64,000 nt of DNA. It comes from Arabidopsis thaliana (Eukaryota > Streptophyta > Magnoliopsida > Brassicales > Brassicaceae). The notes beneath the pieces are model-generated. The model was given only the letters and a program-made list of their open reading frames with translations. It made no database searches and was not told the DNA's origin. The translations under genes were made by a program, and so were the position numbers. The stretch spans positions 9,114,001 through 9,178,000 of the forward strand of contig NC_003070.9 in the NCBI RefSeq assembly GCF_000001735.4. Direction: 5' to 3'. Positions within the stretch are counted from its first letter, which is position 1. Each line of letters begins with the position of its first letter. Shown here piece after piece: positions 36,064-47,044 of the stretch.

Positions 36064-36977
36064 GACTGCTTAAACTTGATCGGACTTGTCTAACACTGAG
36101 AGTACCACAAATGTGAGTTTGCGAGTTTGTTAGAGAGAGAGGAGATTATTCTGATATGATGATCGACAATTTATACTCTTTATGATATTTCTTGGGTACT
36201 AATAAGCAGAATACCCTAAGGCTTAAGTAAAGAAAAGTTCAGATATTATTGTGTGATGACTTGTAAATGTTAGATTTTGAGTACTCAAAGCAATGTGGGT
36301 CTCTGAAACAGAGAAGGTGAAAAGCATTCCTGTCGTCTAGTCAATGTGTGACTGTGGTCGGTCGACGCACGTAATATTGTAGGCTTTATGTGAAAAACTA
36401 GCTTTGTTAATTGTTATTCTTACTAATTTGTCACCTAAGTTTACGTACATCTGATGCATTCTTTTTTAGGATTTAGATAAGAGTCTAGCTTTCCACAAAG
36501 ACAACAAAAGATGCATGCACACGTTTGCAAATGTAAAATGTTATTTAACATATTATAAGATAAAATAAGATAAAGATGTTTTTAAAGTAAAGTAATTTGA
36601 TTTTGAAGCACTAACCGATGGAAAATAATGGAGAAAAACAGGGAAAAGAACACAAAACAATTGGAAATAGTATACACTCTTTAAAGGCAAAAACTTAAGT
36701 ATTAAGTACTTTTTAAAGGCAAAGCGGCTAAGCGAGGGAGCCATGTGCAGGACAAACTTTGCATCCGCATTACAAAACGTGTGATTGTGTTACAACGTAC
36801 AAGTCACAAAGTCACACAAATAATCCGAAATGGTGTTGACAGGGCGACCAGAAATAGCTATAAACCTTACCTAGCTCTAACGTAAGTAATCACTTTTTCC
36901 TTCTCAGTAATTTATTTTTATTGCTTCTCTTTGACTCTGGAGATGGACTCAACCTCTTATACAAGCTCCATGGCCGA
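36064..36977. other. X8 gene promoter and spacer
   Basis: Upstream region of the X8 gene followed by AT-rich spacer. No gene, RNA or clear repeat was seen. Confidence 0.5.
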
Positions 36978-37319
36978 TTAAGGGACTTTGTTGGACCGAA
37001 CTCCATGAATAATATGCCGTAATCTTAGATAAAAATTCCTTCTTATCATTCTATTTAATTTAAATGGATGTTTTCCTATCATGCTGATGTCAAGTATGAA
37101 ACTCATCACCAACAATAACCATGAGCGAAAGATCTCGCTTAAATTTGTTGCAAACTGAATCGCTAATACCGAATAAGCGAAAAATATCCCAACACCAACC
37201 ATTAAAAAGTGATTTGACGTTATATACATCCTTAACTTATATAAAAACCAAGCGTTTAAAACTAAAACCAACAAAAACACACTTGTAAGAAGAAAAACCA
37301 TAGCATGTCCATTGCACAT
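36978..37319 (-). CDS. Hypothetical small membrane protein ORF
   Basis: An ATG-initiated open frame of 113 codons with two or three strong hydrophobic segments (VFLLTSVFLLVLVLNAWFL, FLMVGVGIFFAYSVLAIQF, SWLLLVMSFILDI) and a basic C-terminus (RMIRRNFYLRLRH). The length and ordered membrane topology are more than random AT-rich DNA usually gives, but I do not recognise a family. The start codon lies on the edge of an inverted-repeat element (37317-37536), so any promoter would be inside that element. It may be a young orphan gene or a chance ORF. Confidence 0.35.
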   Translation of the reverse strand: MCNGHAMVFLLTSVFLLVLVLNAWFLYKLRMYITSNHFLMVGVGIFFAYSVLAIQFATNLSEIFRSWLLLVMSFILDISMIGKHPFKLNRMIRRNFYLRLRHIIHGVRSNKVP

Positions 37320-37536
37320 ATGAGGAAGGTGTCTTTAGCAACATTTAAAAAATTTAAATTACAAAATATTAATAATTAAATGTGAGAGGTCTTTAAATTA
37401 AAGACATCTTTTCAAAAAAAGGTCTTCACCAAGACATTTAGACACAATGTTTTTAATTTAAAGACACACCTAAACATTAAATAATATATCTTCTGTTTAA
37501 ATATTAAATTTTAATTGTGGAAGACTCCCTCATATG
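37317..37536. mobile_element. Candidate MITE, about 220 bp
   Basis: The ends are imperfect inverted repeats: CATATGAGGAAGGTGTCTT on the left and, on the opposite strand at the right, CATATGAGGGAGTCTTCC. The interior is AT-rich with no coding. Target duplications are not clear, so the superfamily cannot be assigned. Confidence 0.45.
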
Positions 37537-37815
37537 ATGTATGTGTGGTTTCTTTGAAAAATCAAGGTTTGGGCTATATCTATTAATGGGCTGGGCTTTA
37601 TACTAAAAGACTAAAACATGTCGAGGAGTCAAAGACAACTTCTGAAAAAAAGACATCAGATTTCTTGGATAATCTCTAAAATGCCACTGCCGTCATCGAG
37701 AACAGATCGTCACGACCGGAGTTAGTAGTGTCTAAAAACTCATCTGAGAGAGAAGAACTCAGAAAACCCTAAACACAGATAAACCCCAAAACTCAAAAAC
37801 CAAATCTTTCCAACA

Positions 37816-40407
37816 ATGGCGTCTCATCTCTTTACCCGATCTCGAATCTCTCTCCTCAAAACCCTAAAACCCAATCCTTTTACCTCAGCTTCACCCATCA
37901 GAGCCATTTCCGGTACACCATTCCTCTCTCAAGATCCTCTGCTCGCAACCGAATCAACAGATCACGACCCATCAAACCATCAATCAACCTCCACGCCGCT
38001 TCCACCGAATCCAGCAACAGGAAGTCCTCTTTACCAAGAGAATTGGCGTAGTCCGATCCCAAACACTCCTTCCTTCAACCAATCTCTAGTTCCATTAGGA
38101 TTTCTAAATCAAGCTCCTGCTCCTCGTATCAGAGCTCTCTCTGAGACGCTTGACATGAACTCGCTGCTGAATATGTTTGCGGATTGGACTGCTTCGCAGC
38201 GTTGGTCTGACATGAAGCAGCTTTTTGAGGTTTGGGTTCGATCGCTTGACAAGAATGGGAAGCCGAATAAGCCTGATGTGAACCTTTACAATCATTACCT
38301 TCGAGCTAACTTGATGATGGGTGCTTCTGCTGGAGATATGCTTGATCTTGTTGCGCCAATGGAGGAGTTTTCTGTTGAACCTAATACAGCGTCTTATAAT
38401 CTAGTTTTGAAGGCTATGTACCAGGCAAGAGAGACTGAAGCCGCCATGAAGCTGCTTGAACGGTTAGATTCTCTGAGTTCGTAGATAGATTCCTTTTTTG
38501 TACAATGAACAATGCTTCTAGAAATAGTGTAAAGATTAAGACTTTACATGATTGAACGGTAAGATTTGCTGATGAATCAAAGGTTATCTCTGCATAGCAG
38601 CTACTGATACTGTTGTCATGTAAATGTAGATCTTTTCAAAATGTATCATGACTTGATGTAATTTGGTCAGGATGCTCCTCTTGGGGAAGGACTCTCTTCC
38701 GGATGATGAATCATATGATTTGGTTATTGGAATGCATTTTGGAGTTGGGAAGAATGACGAAGCCATGAAAGTTATGGACACGGCACTGAAATCTGGTTAT
38801 ATGTTATCCACCAGTGTCTTTACTGAATGTGTTCGTAGTTGTGTAGCCAAAGGTAGGACAGATACACTGGTCTCCATCATCGAGAGGTGTAAGGTACAGA
38901 TGAGTTTTTTGTTATCTTCTATTGACATTTGAAGCTTTTGCAGTCTCGTTTATCAATTATATGTGTATTTTTGTTTTGCAGGCTGTTGATCGGAACAAGT
39001 CTCTTTGCCCTAGCTGGATACTGTGTAACTATATTGCAGAAGTTGCAATTCAAGAGGATAATAGCAAGTTGGCCTTTTATGCGTTTGAATTTATGTTCAA
39101 GTGGATCACTAGAGGCGAAATGGCTAGGCCGTCGGTTATTTTTTCTGTTGATGAAGGGTTGGTAGTAGCAGGCCTTGCAAGTGCTGCTAGGACTTGTAGT
39201 TCATCTTTAGTGGAAGGATCATGGACGATTCTGAAACAGAGTCTGCGTGGGAGGAAGGCAGCCAACCCTGCATCTTACATTGCAAAGATTAATGCCTATG
39301 CATCGTTGGGGAATCTGCAAAAAGCTTTCACTTCACTTCATGAACTTGAATCCGCATACGCAGACTCTGAAAAAGAAGTTGTGGAGGAAATGCTTTCACC
39401 TTTTACATCATTATACCCGCTGGTTGTGGCGTGCTCTAAGAAAGGTTTTGAGACATTGGATGAGGTATACCTCGACTCTTCCTAAGGGTAAATATTCTAT
39501 ATATTCTCAGCTTTGTTCGTAACAAGAATTAAGGTAGGGTCTTTGGCTAAGATAGTTGTGAAATTTAATAGAACAAAACCAGAAAACCTGTTTATCGAAG
39601 TCGAGTATCATGGTCTGGATATTAATGCATTTTAGAGTGAAGCAGCTATAACGCTTAGCTTATCTGACCTTGCACTGTCACATAATCCACCAGGTATACT
39701 TCCAGTTGGAGAGTTTGAGTCAAGGTGATACTCCATATAAGTCTGTTGCTGCTCTAAACTGTATAATTCTTGGCTGCGCAAACACATGGGATCTGGATCG
39801 TGCTTATCAGACGTTTGAGGCAATAAGTGCCTCTTTTGGGCTGACTCCTAATATCGATTCATACAACGCTTTACTATATGCATTTGGAAAAGTCAAGAAG
39901 GTGCTGTTTCTATGTCAAATCACTCTCTAATATTTTCTTTTCATGAATTAACTATTTGGCCTTACGACTCTAGTCTATTTGCTTTGCAGACTTTCGAGGC
40001 CACGAATGTATTCGAGCATCTGGTTAGCATAGGTGTTAAACCTGATTCCCGGACGTATTCATTACTGGTTGATGCTCATCTCATTAACCGGGATCCCAAA
40101 TCAGCTCTGACCGTCGTTGATGACATGGTAAACCAGAATTAACAGACAAAACCTAACCTCTATGAGAGAATGATGTGTGTCTGAGAAACTAATGCATGTT
40201 CTAATTATACAGATCAAGGCTGGATTTGAACCCTCTAGGGAGACATTGAAAAAGCTGAGAAGGAGATGTGTCAGGGAAATGGACGATGAAAACGATGATC
40301 AAGTGGAGGCATTGGCCAAGAAGTTTCAGATCAGAATGGGAAGCGAGAACCGCAGGAACATGCTGTTCAACATAGACTACTCCAGGGGCCGAGCATTAAA
40401 CAATTGA
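37816..40407 (+). CDS. Organellar PPR protein, six exons
   Basis: Exons 37816-38462, 38671-38893, 38982-39464, 39694-39900, 39990-40127 and 40213-40407 join in frame to 630 aa. The N-terminus (MASHLFTRSRISLLKTLKP) is an Arg/Ser-rich presequence suited to mitochondria. PPR-type helical pairs are recognisable, for example PNTASYNLVLKAMYQARETE, PNIDSYNALLYAFGKVKK and PDSRTYSLLVDAHLINRDPK. The C-terminus is charged (REMDDENDDQVEALAKKF) without E or DYW editing domains. PPR proteins bind organelle RNA, and some are ribosome subunits; I recall this locus linked to the mitochondrial ribosome, but sequence does not show it. Many introns are unusual for a PPR gene, most of which are intronless. Confidence 0.9.
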
Positions 40408-41133
40408 AATCCAAAATGGATGGTTGTAATAACGAACCCTTGTGAGAAGTAAGGAATGAAGCCCCGGCTCATCTAGTTTTGAAGTTATGGATCATCATGC
40501 CCAGTGTTTCATTGATGTATATTGCTTCATTTTATTCTTCCGAGTCTCTTAATCTGATTTTTATCCAATACATTACTTGGCTTCTTTTTTTCTTTTTCGG
40601 AAACCAATAGAGTTGGGTTCTTACTTTCTTAGGATCGATAGTCTTAGGAAGATGCTTTTGCATTGACCAATAATGTCAAAACCTTTGGAATATTTTGACT
40701 TTTATCTTCTTTGAATCTAAAGAGTTAAATTCAACCCTATATTAATTGATTTTAGTTTTAAAATGATTTTATGTTTTTGGATGACTTTAGGAAAAATGTT
40801 ATTTGTTGTAAAATCTCCCAAATCTCACTTAAAAAAGTTAAAGCCATGAGATTTATAATTTTGTATATTTAACTAAACAAAATTATCTAAAACCCCTTAA
40901 AATGAGTGCAAAAAATAACATTCAATAACATTAGATTTTAAAATGAGTGCAGAAAAAGAATTAGATTTTAAAATAATCATTGTGTGTGGGATGAAAGCAC
41001 AAAGACAAGGCCTTAAATATGGGCCGGCCCAGTTCAGAGATCAAACAAGCACTCCTGTATATATACACAAATCACAAACAGCTTATGAGAAGTTTTCAAC
41101 ACATTTGGGATCAAAGCCACAAAACCCTAAAAA
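40408..41133. other. PPR 3' UTR and EAF7-like gene promoter
   Basis: 3' UTR to about 40650, then AT-rich spacer. The motif GGGCCGGCCCAG (about 41021) resembles plant site-II or GGGCC promoter elements of housekeeping genes; the EAF7-like start is about 110 bases further on. Confidence 0.5.
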
Positions 41134-42036
41134 ATGGGTGGAAGAACGGACGAAAGTGGCGGAGGAGGTAAAGAGAAAGAGGAAGAGCAAGATGGTTTGT
41201 CCGTACACTCTCCCTGTAAAGCTTTACCTTCCTCCGCCTCCTCTCTCTCCAAGGTCTCTCTCTCTCTTTCTCTCTATCTCTCTACCATTTCTGTTCCTGA
41301 GATTTTAAAGGTTCCTCTTTTATTGGATTTGCTTCTCAGGAGCAGTCACAGGTTGAATTAGAGCTAAGGTTATTAGAAGCCCTTGAAATCTATCCTCCTG
41401 TTAAACTCCGAGGCAAGTTTCACTTCTCAAATCTTGATCCTTTAGCTACGTTCTATATGCTTCTGCCAATGTTTACTTTTGTATCATGATAGTTATCAGA
41501 AACCATTATCAAATGCAATCATTTCAATGTCTATTGTTCTTGCACATTGATCAGTTTGTTGGTTTCTTGATTTCTTCTGCTAATGGGATCATGATGGTGT
41601 GCAGGGATACATCGCCACTTTGTTCTTTATGGTCTGATGGAGTATCTCGGAAGAAGGTTTGTTGTTCTCAGAGTTTCTTTCATACTTCCAATACATACAT
41701 GAGTCTCTGATCCTTATTGATTGAGTCTTTCTATCAAACTATTCCTGTACATAGCTTTGACCGACCGTTCACTGCGGATGAGGTTCTGCAGCTACTCGAT
41801 CGTTTTTACAACATTGAGATGCTGGTGAGTAGTAATTACAACAAGCATTGATTGTTATTTTGGTCCCATAGCTTTAGTTTCACTTCATGGCATTGTTTAG
41901 AGTTGTGGTGATGGTTTTATTAATCTGTTACCTCTGTTTTGTTTCTTAGAAATCAGATGATGAGGACATAGACATTCTGAATCACGAGGAAGACTTTACC
42001 TTGCCGCAGAGTTTCTTTGATAAGGAAGAAGAATGA
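41134..42036 (+). CDS. EAF7/MRGBP-type NuA4 subunit
   Basis: Five exons (41134-41253, 41340-41412, 41605-41656, 41755-41824, 41950-42036) give 133 aa. The N-terminus is Gly/Glu-rich (GGGGKEKEEEQDG). The central conserved block begins ELRLLEALEIYPPVKLRGI, continues HRHFVLYGLMEYLGR and ends ADEVLQLLDRFYNIEMLK, which is the EAF7/MRGBP signature. The tail is acidic (SDDEDIDILNHEED). In yeast and animals this subunit belongs to the NuA4/TIP60 histone acetyltransferase complex with MRG15, so a chromatin role in the nucleus is expected. Intron 2 has a GC donor (CGAG followed by GCAAGT at 41413), needed to keep the conserved frame LRGIHRH. Intron 1 starts with a CT-rich run. Confidence 0.9.
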
Positions 42037-42572
42037 CAGAGGAAGAAGAAAAGATGTTTTCTTTTCATTCATCTTCTCCCATCTTTTTGTATATGGTTAG
42101 GTTTTGTCTTCAGCTCTTATGATAAGCTTTTTTCTATATATTCTGAAGTTTTAATGTCAATAAAACCATCAGGATCAATGAATAATCTTTTTGTTACTCT
42201 GTCCAGAGAGTTAATAATCATAACAAGCTTTTTGCGGTTTTCGCTCTTTTCATGTTTGCATTTAGAGCCAGGGTTGTGTTTGTTTGGCAATTTTTGATAC
42301 ACATTTGATTGATCTGATGGGAATGTATGATAGCAAAAGCATATGCTGATCAAATCATAATAAAATTGCGTAACATAAAATACTTGATGACATGAAAATT
42401 GAGAACAAAATAAAGAAGACGAAAAGTAATACAAAAAAGAAACAATATAGGATTGAATTCAATTGTCTCTGATCTCATCTTCCTGATGAAACCAAGCTAT
42501 GGAATTTAAAGGAATTTGCCTCCCCCTTCTGGACATCGAATCTAAATCTCATTCAACTTCCAAGCCCTTTGA
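42037..42572. other. Convergent 3' ends of EAF7-like gene and GRF12
   Basis: The 3' UTRs of two genes facing each other meet here. No further gene is supportable; the minus-strand open frame at 42117-42434 has no features of a gene. Confidence 0.5.
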
Positions 42573-43845
42573 TCAGTTCTGAAACGAACAAACAAAAGAG
42601 TGAGCCTTTAGACCCAACAAGAACTATTCATACACCTCATTTTAAAGTGAATTACTACCTCAGTGGCATCGGCAGGCTTGGCCTGTTCTTGCTTGGATTC
42701 TTCAGTCTTGATGTTGTCTTCTCCTGAAATCATAACAAAACCACTGCTTATAAGCTCAAACATTCTGAGACATCATGTGTGCTGTGTGATTTTCAGACAA
42801 ACCTCCATCTTCAGGAAGATCAGAAGTCCAGAGGGTGAGGTTGTCTCTCAGGAGCTGCATGATCAAAGTGCTGTCCTTGTACGACTCCTCACTTAGAGTA
42901 TCTAACTCTGCAATCGCCTCATCGAAGGCTTGCTTAGCCAAATGGCAAGCTCTGCAACAGTTTAATAGAAACCACATTACAACAAAGTTGACACTCTATT
43001 GGTATATTTATTTATTGATGTTTTAGATTGAAACCTTTCAGGAGAGTTCATGATCTCATAGTAGAAAACAGAGAAGTTAAGAGCAAGGCCAAGACGAATT
43101 GGATGGGTCGAAGGAAGCTCAGTGCTTGCAGCTTGTGTTGCAGCCTAATCAAAATACAGATGCATCAGACCAAACTTCTCATAATTCTCTAGTATTTGAC
43201 TAAAGAAACAAATTTAATACCTCATAGCCTTTGAGAGACTGTTCAGCAGCTTCCTTCCTCTCTTGCTCGGTCTTAAACTCAGCCAAGTAACGGTAATAAT
43301 CTCCTTTCCTACAAATTCCAGATCAAATTGAGTTTCATTTGCAGATGATGATTCAAAAAGAAGAGTGTTTTTCTGTTATCACATCTTGTAGTAGAAGACG
43401 GTAGCTTCCCCTGAGGTAGCGTGAGGGATGAGATGCTGATCAATGATGGTGAGAATGTCTTGGCAAATGTTAGCGAGCTCATCTTCTACCTTTTGGCGAT
43501 AACCCTTGATTTGTTTCACGTTTGATTCATTGCCTTTAGACTCTTCTTTCTGCTCGATGGACGACATTATCCTCCACGAAGCTCTTCTTGCTCCGATCAC
43601 GTTCTTGTAACCAACCGACAACAGATTCCTCTCTTCCACAGTCAGCTCGCTATTAACCCTCGCCACTTTCTTCATCGTCTCCACCATCTCTGCACATTCA
43701 TTACCAAATCCTTTCTATAAATTCTCGCAATTAAAATCGAAAATAATAAAGAGATTATGTTACCGTCGTATCGCTCGGCTTGTTCGGAGAGCTTAGCCAT
43801 ATAGACAAAAGTCTCTCTCTCTTTGTCGGATCCTGATGATGACAT
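42573..43845 (-). CDS. GRF12: 14-3-3 protein GF14 iota
   Basis: Seven coding exons (43764-43845, 43383-43689, 43221-43308, 43035-43144, 42803-42951, 42659-42723, 42573-42578) give 268 aa. 14-3-3 signatures are intact: [20 protein letters not shown] (phosphopeptide-groove helix) and later [20 protein letters not shown]. The C-terminal tail is short and acidic. 14-3-3 proteins are dimeric adaptors binding phosphoserine/threonine motifs on kinases, transporters, H+-ATPase and transcription factors in cytosol and nucleus. Iota belongs to the epsilon-like group by its many introns. The final exon codes only Asn and the stop codon. The promoter lies in the 340 bases shared with the neighbouring tRNA-Ala. 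Confidence 0.95.
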
Positions 43846-44182
43846 TTTGTTCCGATAATAATCTGTCTGAAAACAGAGATCTTGATTTATGGGTTTGTTT
43901 GTTTGTTTGTTTTGTGTTTTGTTTTCCTTGGTGAGATAAATAAAATAATCGAAAGAGATGGGAGGGAAAGAGAGAAATATAAAAAGAGTTTCGAAGATGG
44001 TTCGCAAATGGCGGAAGAAGACTGAATCTCAACCTTGAGATCCGAACACACCTCTGTGTCTGCGAAATTCCTGGGTTTTTCCTCGCTATTCTTTCTAACT
44101 AACTTAACGAACTTTTCGCTCCCTAACGACACCGTTTTATCTAATCCTATATATGTTTTTGGTTACGTATTTAAACATCAAC

Positions 44183-44255
44183 GGGGATGTAGCTCAAATG
44201 GTAGAGCGCTCGCTTTGCATGCGAGAGGCACGGGGTTCGATCCCCCGCATCTCCA
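44183..44255 (+). tRNA. tRNA-Ala (TGC)
   Basis: A 73-base cloverleaf: acceptor stem GGGGATG pairs with CATCTCC (one G-U), discriminator A at 44255. The D arm has AGCTCAAATGGTAGAGCG, the anticodon loop TTTGCAT shows TGC (Ala), and the T arm has GGTTCGATCCC. No intron. It sits in the 500-base gap between GRF12 and the intronless PPR gene and looks functional. Confidence 0.95.
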
Positions 44256-44379
44256 TTTTCCCACTCATTTTTAGACATAGGCTTAGATGGGCTTCTTTGT
44301 AGCCTCTTATAATTTTACCCTAATTTTTTTTATTTAATTTAGTTCTTGTCTTTTGTTTTCTCCATTGGCCGGGAAACTT

Positions 44380-45897
44380 ATGGCTGTGGCCGTCGTGACT
44401 TCTCGGAGGATGATTAACATCGGAAACTCAATTCGGCGATGCTTCATTCTCAACCACCGCTTCTTCTCCACCGAGCTAACTCCAACCACAATCACACCGA
44501 TAAACCAAGACCATCTTCTCCGAGTCTGTACAATTCTCTACCAGCAACAGAACTCACCTGATTCACGTCTCGTCTCTAAACTCTCCTCCACCAAATTTCA
44601 ACTAACTCACGAGTTCTTCCTCCAAGTCTGCAACAATTTCCCACTCTCGTGGCGTCCTGTACACCGTTTCTTCCTCTATTCTCAAACTCACCACCCTGAT
44701 TTCACCCACACTTCCACTACCTCTAATAAGATGCTAGCAATCATCGGGAACTCAAGAAACATGGATCTTTTCTGGGAATTAGCTCAAGAGATCGGAAAAC
44801 GTGGATTGGTTAACGATAAGACATTTCGGATTGTGTTGAAAACACTTGCTTCTGCTAGAGAGTTGAAGAAATGTGTAAACTATTTCCATTTGATGAACGG
44901 TTTTGGGTATTTGTATAATGTGGAAACGATGAATAGAGGAGTGGAGACTCTGTGTAAGGAGAAGCTTGTTGAAGAAGCTAAGTTTGTTTTTATTAAGCTG
45001 AAGGAGTTTATTAAACCTGATGAGATTACTTATAGGACGATGATACAAGGGTTTTGTGATGTTGGTGATTTGATTGAAGCTGCTAAGCTTTGGAATTTGA
45101 TGATGGATGAAGGATTTGATGTTGATATCGAAGCTGGTAAAAAGATTATGGAAACACTTCTGAAGAAGAATCAGTTTGATGAAGCTTCTAAGGTGTTTTA
45201 TGTTATGGTTTCGAAAAGAGGTGGTGATTTGGATGGGGGTTTCTACAGGGTGATGATTGATTGGTTGTGTAAAAACGGTAGGATTGATATGGCACGTAAG
45301 GTGTTCGATGAAATGCGTGAGAGAGGTGTTTATGTGGATAACTTAACTTGGGCGTCGTTAATCTATGGACTGTTGGTTAAACGAAGAGTTGTAGAGGCTT
45401 ATGGGTTGGTGGAAGGGGTTGAGAATCCGGATATTAGTATCTATCATGGGTTGATAAAAGGGTTGGTGAAGATTAAACGGGCAAGCGAAGCAACAGAGGT
45501 TTTCAGGAAGATGATACAGAGAGGGTGCGAGCCAATAATGCATACGTATCTTATGTTGTTGCAAGGACATTTGGGGAGAAGGGGAAGGAAAGGGCCGGAC
45601 CCGTTAGTGAATTTCGATACGATATTCGTTGGAGGTATGATCAAGGCGGGGAAACGGTTGGAAACTACAAAGTATATTGAGAGAACGTTGAAGAGAGGGC
45701 TTGAAGTTCCTAGGTTTGATTATAGCAAGTTCTTGCATTATTATTCTAATGAGGAAGGTGTGGTTATGTTTGAAGAGATGGCTAAGAAACTTAGAGAAGT
45801 GAGTTTGTTTGATTTGGCTGATATATTCCAGAGGTATGGAGAGAAGATGACTACAAGAGAGAGAAGGAGAGATAGAGACCAATTATTGAAGACGTAG
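44380..45897 (+). CDS. Intronless PPR protein
   Basis: A single exon of 505 aa. The frame is open further upstream but the first ATG is at 44380. The N-terminus (MAVAVVTSRRMINIGNSIRR) is an Arg/Ser-rich mitochondrial-type presequence. About eight P-class 35-residue repeats follow from roughly residue 180, for example PDEITYRTMIQGFCDVGDLI, VDNLTWASLIYGLLVKRRVV and IYHGLIKGLVKIKRASEATE. The C-terminal part is basic (KMTTRERRRDRDQLLKT) and lacks E/DYW domains, so roles in organelle RNA stability, splicing or translation fit better than editing. The last 47 bases of coding sequence overlap, in the opposite strand, the end of the adjacent F-box coding sequence. Confidence 0.94.
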   Translation: MAVAVVTSRRMINIGNSIRRCFILNHRFFSTELTPTTITPINQDHLLRVCTILYQQQNSPDSRLVSKLSSTKFQLTHEFFLQVCNNFPLSWRPVHRFFLYSQTHHPDFTHTSTTSNKMLAIIGNSRNMDLFWELAQEIGKRGLVNDKTFRIVLKTLASARELKKCVNYFHLMNGFGYLYNVETMNRGVETLCKEKLVEEAKFVFIKLKEFIKPDEITYRTMIQGFCDVGDLIEAAKLWNLMMDEGFDVDIEAGKKIMETLLKKNQFDEASKVFYVMVSKRGGDLDGGFYRVMIDWLCKNGRIDMARKVFDEMRERGVYVDNLTWASLIYGLLVKRRVVEAYGLVEGVENPDISIYHGLIKGLVKIKRASEATEVFRKMIQRGCEPIMHTYLMLLQGHLGRRGRKGPDPLVNFDTIFVGGMIKAGKRLETTKYIERTLKRGLEVPRFDYSKFLHYYSNEEGVVMFEEMAKKLREVSLFDLADIFQRYGEKMTTRERRRDRDQLLKT

Positions 45898-47044
45898 ACA
45901 CAATTCTAACATTGTAAATACGAACTTGAAGTTTCTTCTTTGTAAAGCTATTCTTGCCGAGATTGTAATGGAAGACATAAAACTCATCATCAGGATAGTG
46001 CGATGGTGCAAGAATAAACTCACCCGTATGAGTAGTGCCTCTAACGTCTAGATAGCGAGATGAACTCTTCCAAGGTTCAATATTGAAAGTTATTTTCTTC
46101 AACCATTCATGTTTTTCGCCATCCTGATCCATAACCCACACATTAAATATAAGATGTAACTGGAGTGGCCATGCTACATTCCCTTCATAGTTCAATAAAG
46201 TGTCACCAGATAGTTTTAGAGTTCGAAGCTCTTCAGGTAAACTAGTAAAAAGATTCAAATTGTCAGCCCTCAGAGCATATCTCATTAAGCTCAGTTGTGA
46301 CATACCTTGTCCAGTTTTAGCAACGTAATACACAAAACCATCTATGCACACACCGTTAGACCAAGGACGGTGATCAGGAATGCTAGTACAATCTATCATT
46401 TTCCATGGCTTTTTTTCTCCCAATGTGAACACTTGATGTTCAGATGATGGGTCTTGTCGAAGGCCATGACGTCTTTCCGTCATGCACGAGACTTTGTATT
46501 GATCACTAACTGGATCATACCCGAAAAAACTTTTCACGACCACTCTTCTTCTTCTGACACTTGGTAAAGTTATGAATCTACCAGTGCTGGGGTTAGTTAC
46601 GATTTGCTTTCGATTACATCCAATGCTTATCAAACCACTAGCATAATGATAATAGTACTCTATCAGATTATCATATGGGGACAACGGACATGTCAAACGC
46701 GTAGAAAAGACAGTTGATGATGAAGAAGACGATGAGAAGAAGTACAACCTTTGGTCCTTAGATTTAAAGCTGGAAGGCAAGTTGTGGCAAGTCCTGATTG
46801 TAGCGGCGGAAGCGATTAGGGTACAAGGCTGCGACGGGAATGATGTGATGAAACTTGGACTGCGGATAGTTGTTGCACATGACTTGGATAGTGTGAGAAA
46901 CCTAGCTACAGATTTTAAAGGCAGCCTCCTAAACATCTCGATCTCTAGGTCCAGAGGGAGTTGATCAAACTTTTGTTTCTCTTCCGACTTTTGTAGATCG
47001 TTGTTGTTGTTCACGGTTTTGGTCTTTTTGCTACGTGTCCTCAT
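45851..47044 (-). CDS. F-box protein with type-3 F-box-associated domain (copy 1)
   Basis: Intronless, 397 aa from the first ATG at 47044. A basic N-terminus (MRTRSKKTKTVNNNND) precedes an F-box at about residues 28-70 (LPLDLEIEMFRRLPLKSVAR). The C-terminal F-box-associated region shows the usual landmarks: ITLPSVR, FGYDPVSDQYKV, GVCIDGFVYYVAK and FYVFHYN. F-box proteins link substrates to the SKP1-cullin-F-box ubiquitin ligase; the target is unknown. Its 3' coding end overlaps the convergent PPR gene by 47 bases. It is about 80 percent alike by eye to copy 2 at 47810-48910, so the pair is a recent tandem duplication. Confidence 0.88.
   Translation of the reverse strand: MRTRSKKTKTVNNNNDLQKSEEKQKFDQLPLDLEIEMFRRLPLKSVARFLTLSKSCATTIRSPSFITSFPSQPCTLIASAATIRTCHNLPSSFKSKDQRLYFFSSSSSSSTVFSTRLTCPLSPYDNLIEYYYHYASGLISIGCNRKQIVTNPSTGRFITLPSVRRRRVVVKSFFGYDPVSDQYKVSCMTERRHGLRQDPSSEHQVFTLGEKKPWKMIDCTSIPDHRPWSNGVCIDGFVYYVAKTGQGMSQLSLMRYALRADNLNLFTSLPEELRTLKLSGDTLLNYEGNVAWPLQLHLIFNVWVMDQDGEKHEWLKKITFNIEPWKSSSRYLDVRGTTHTGEFILAPSHYPDDEFYVFHYNLGKNSFTKKKLQVRIYNVRIVSTSSIIGLYLSFSLL

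Noticed and set aside
44035-44274. Plus-strand open frame across tRNA-Ala
   Set aside because: The tRNA gene explains the conserved sequence; the rest is GRF12 leader antisense.
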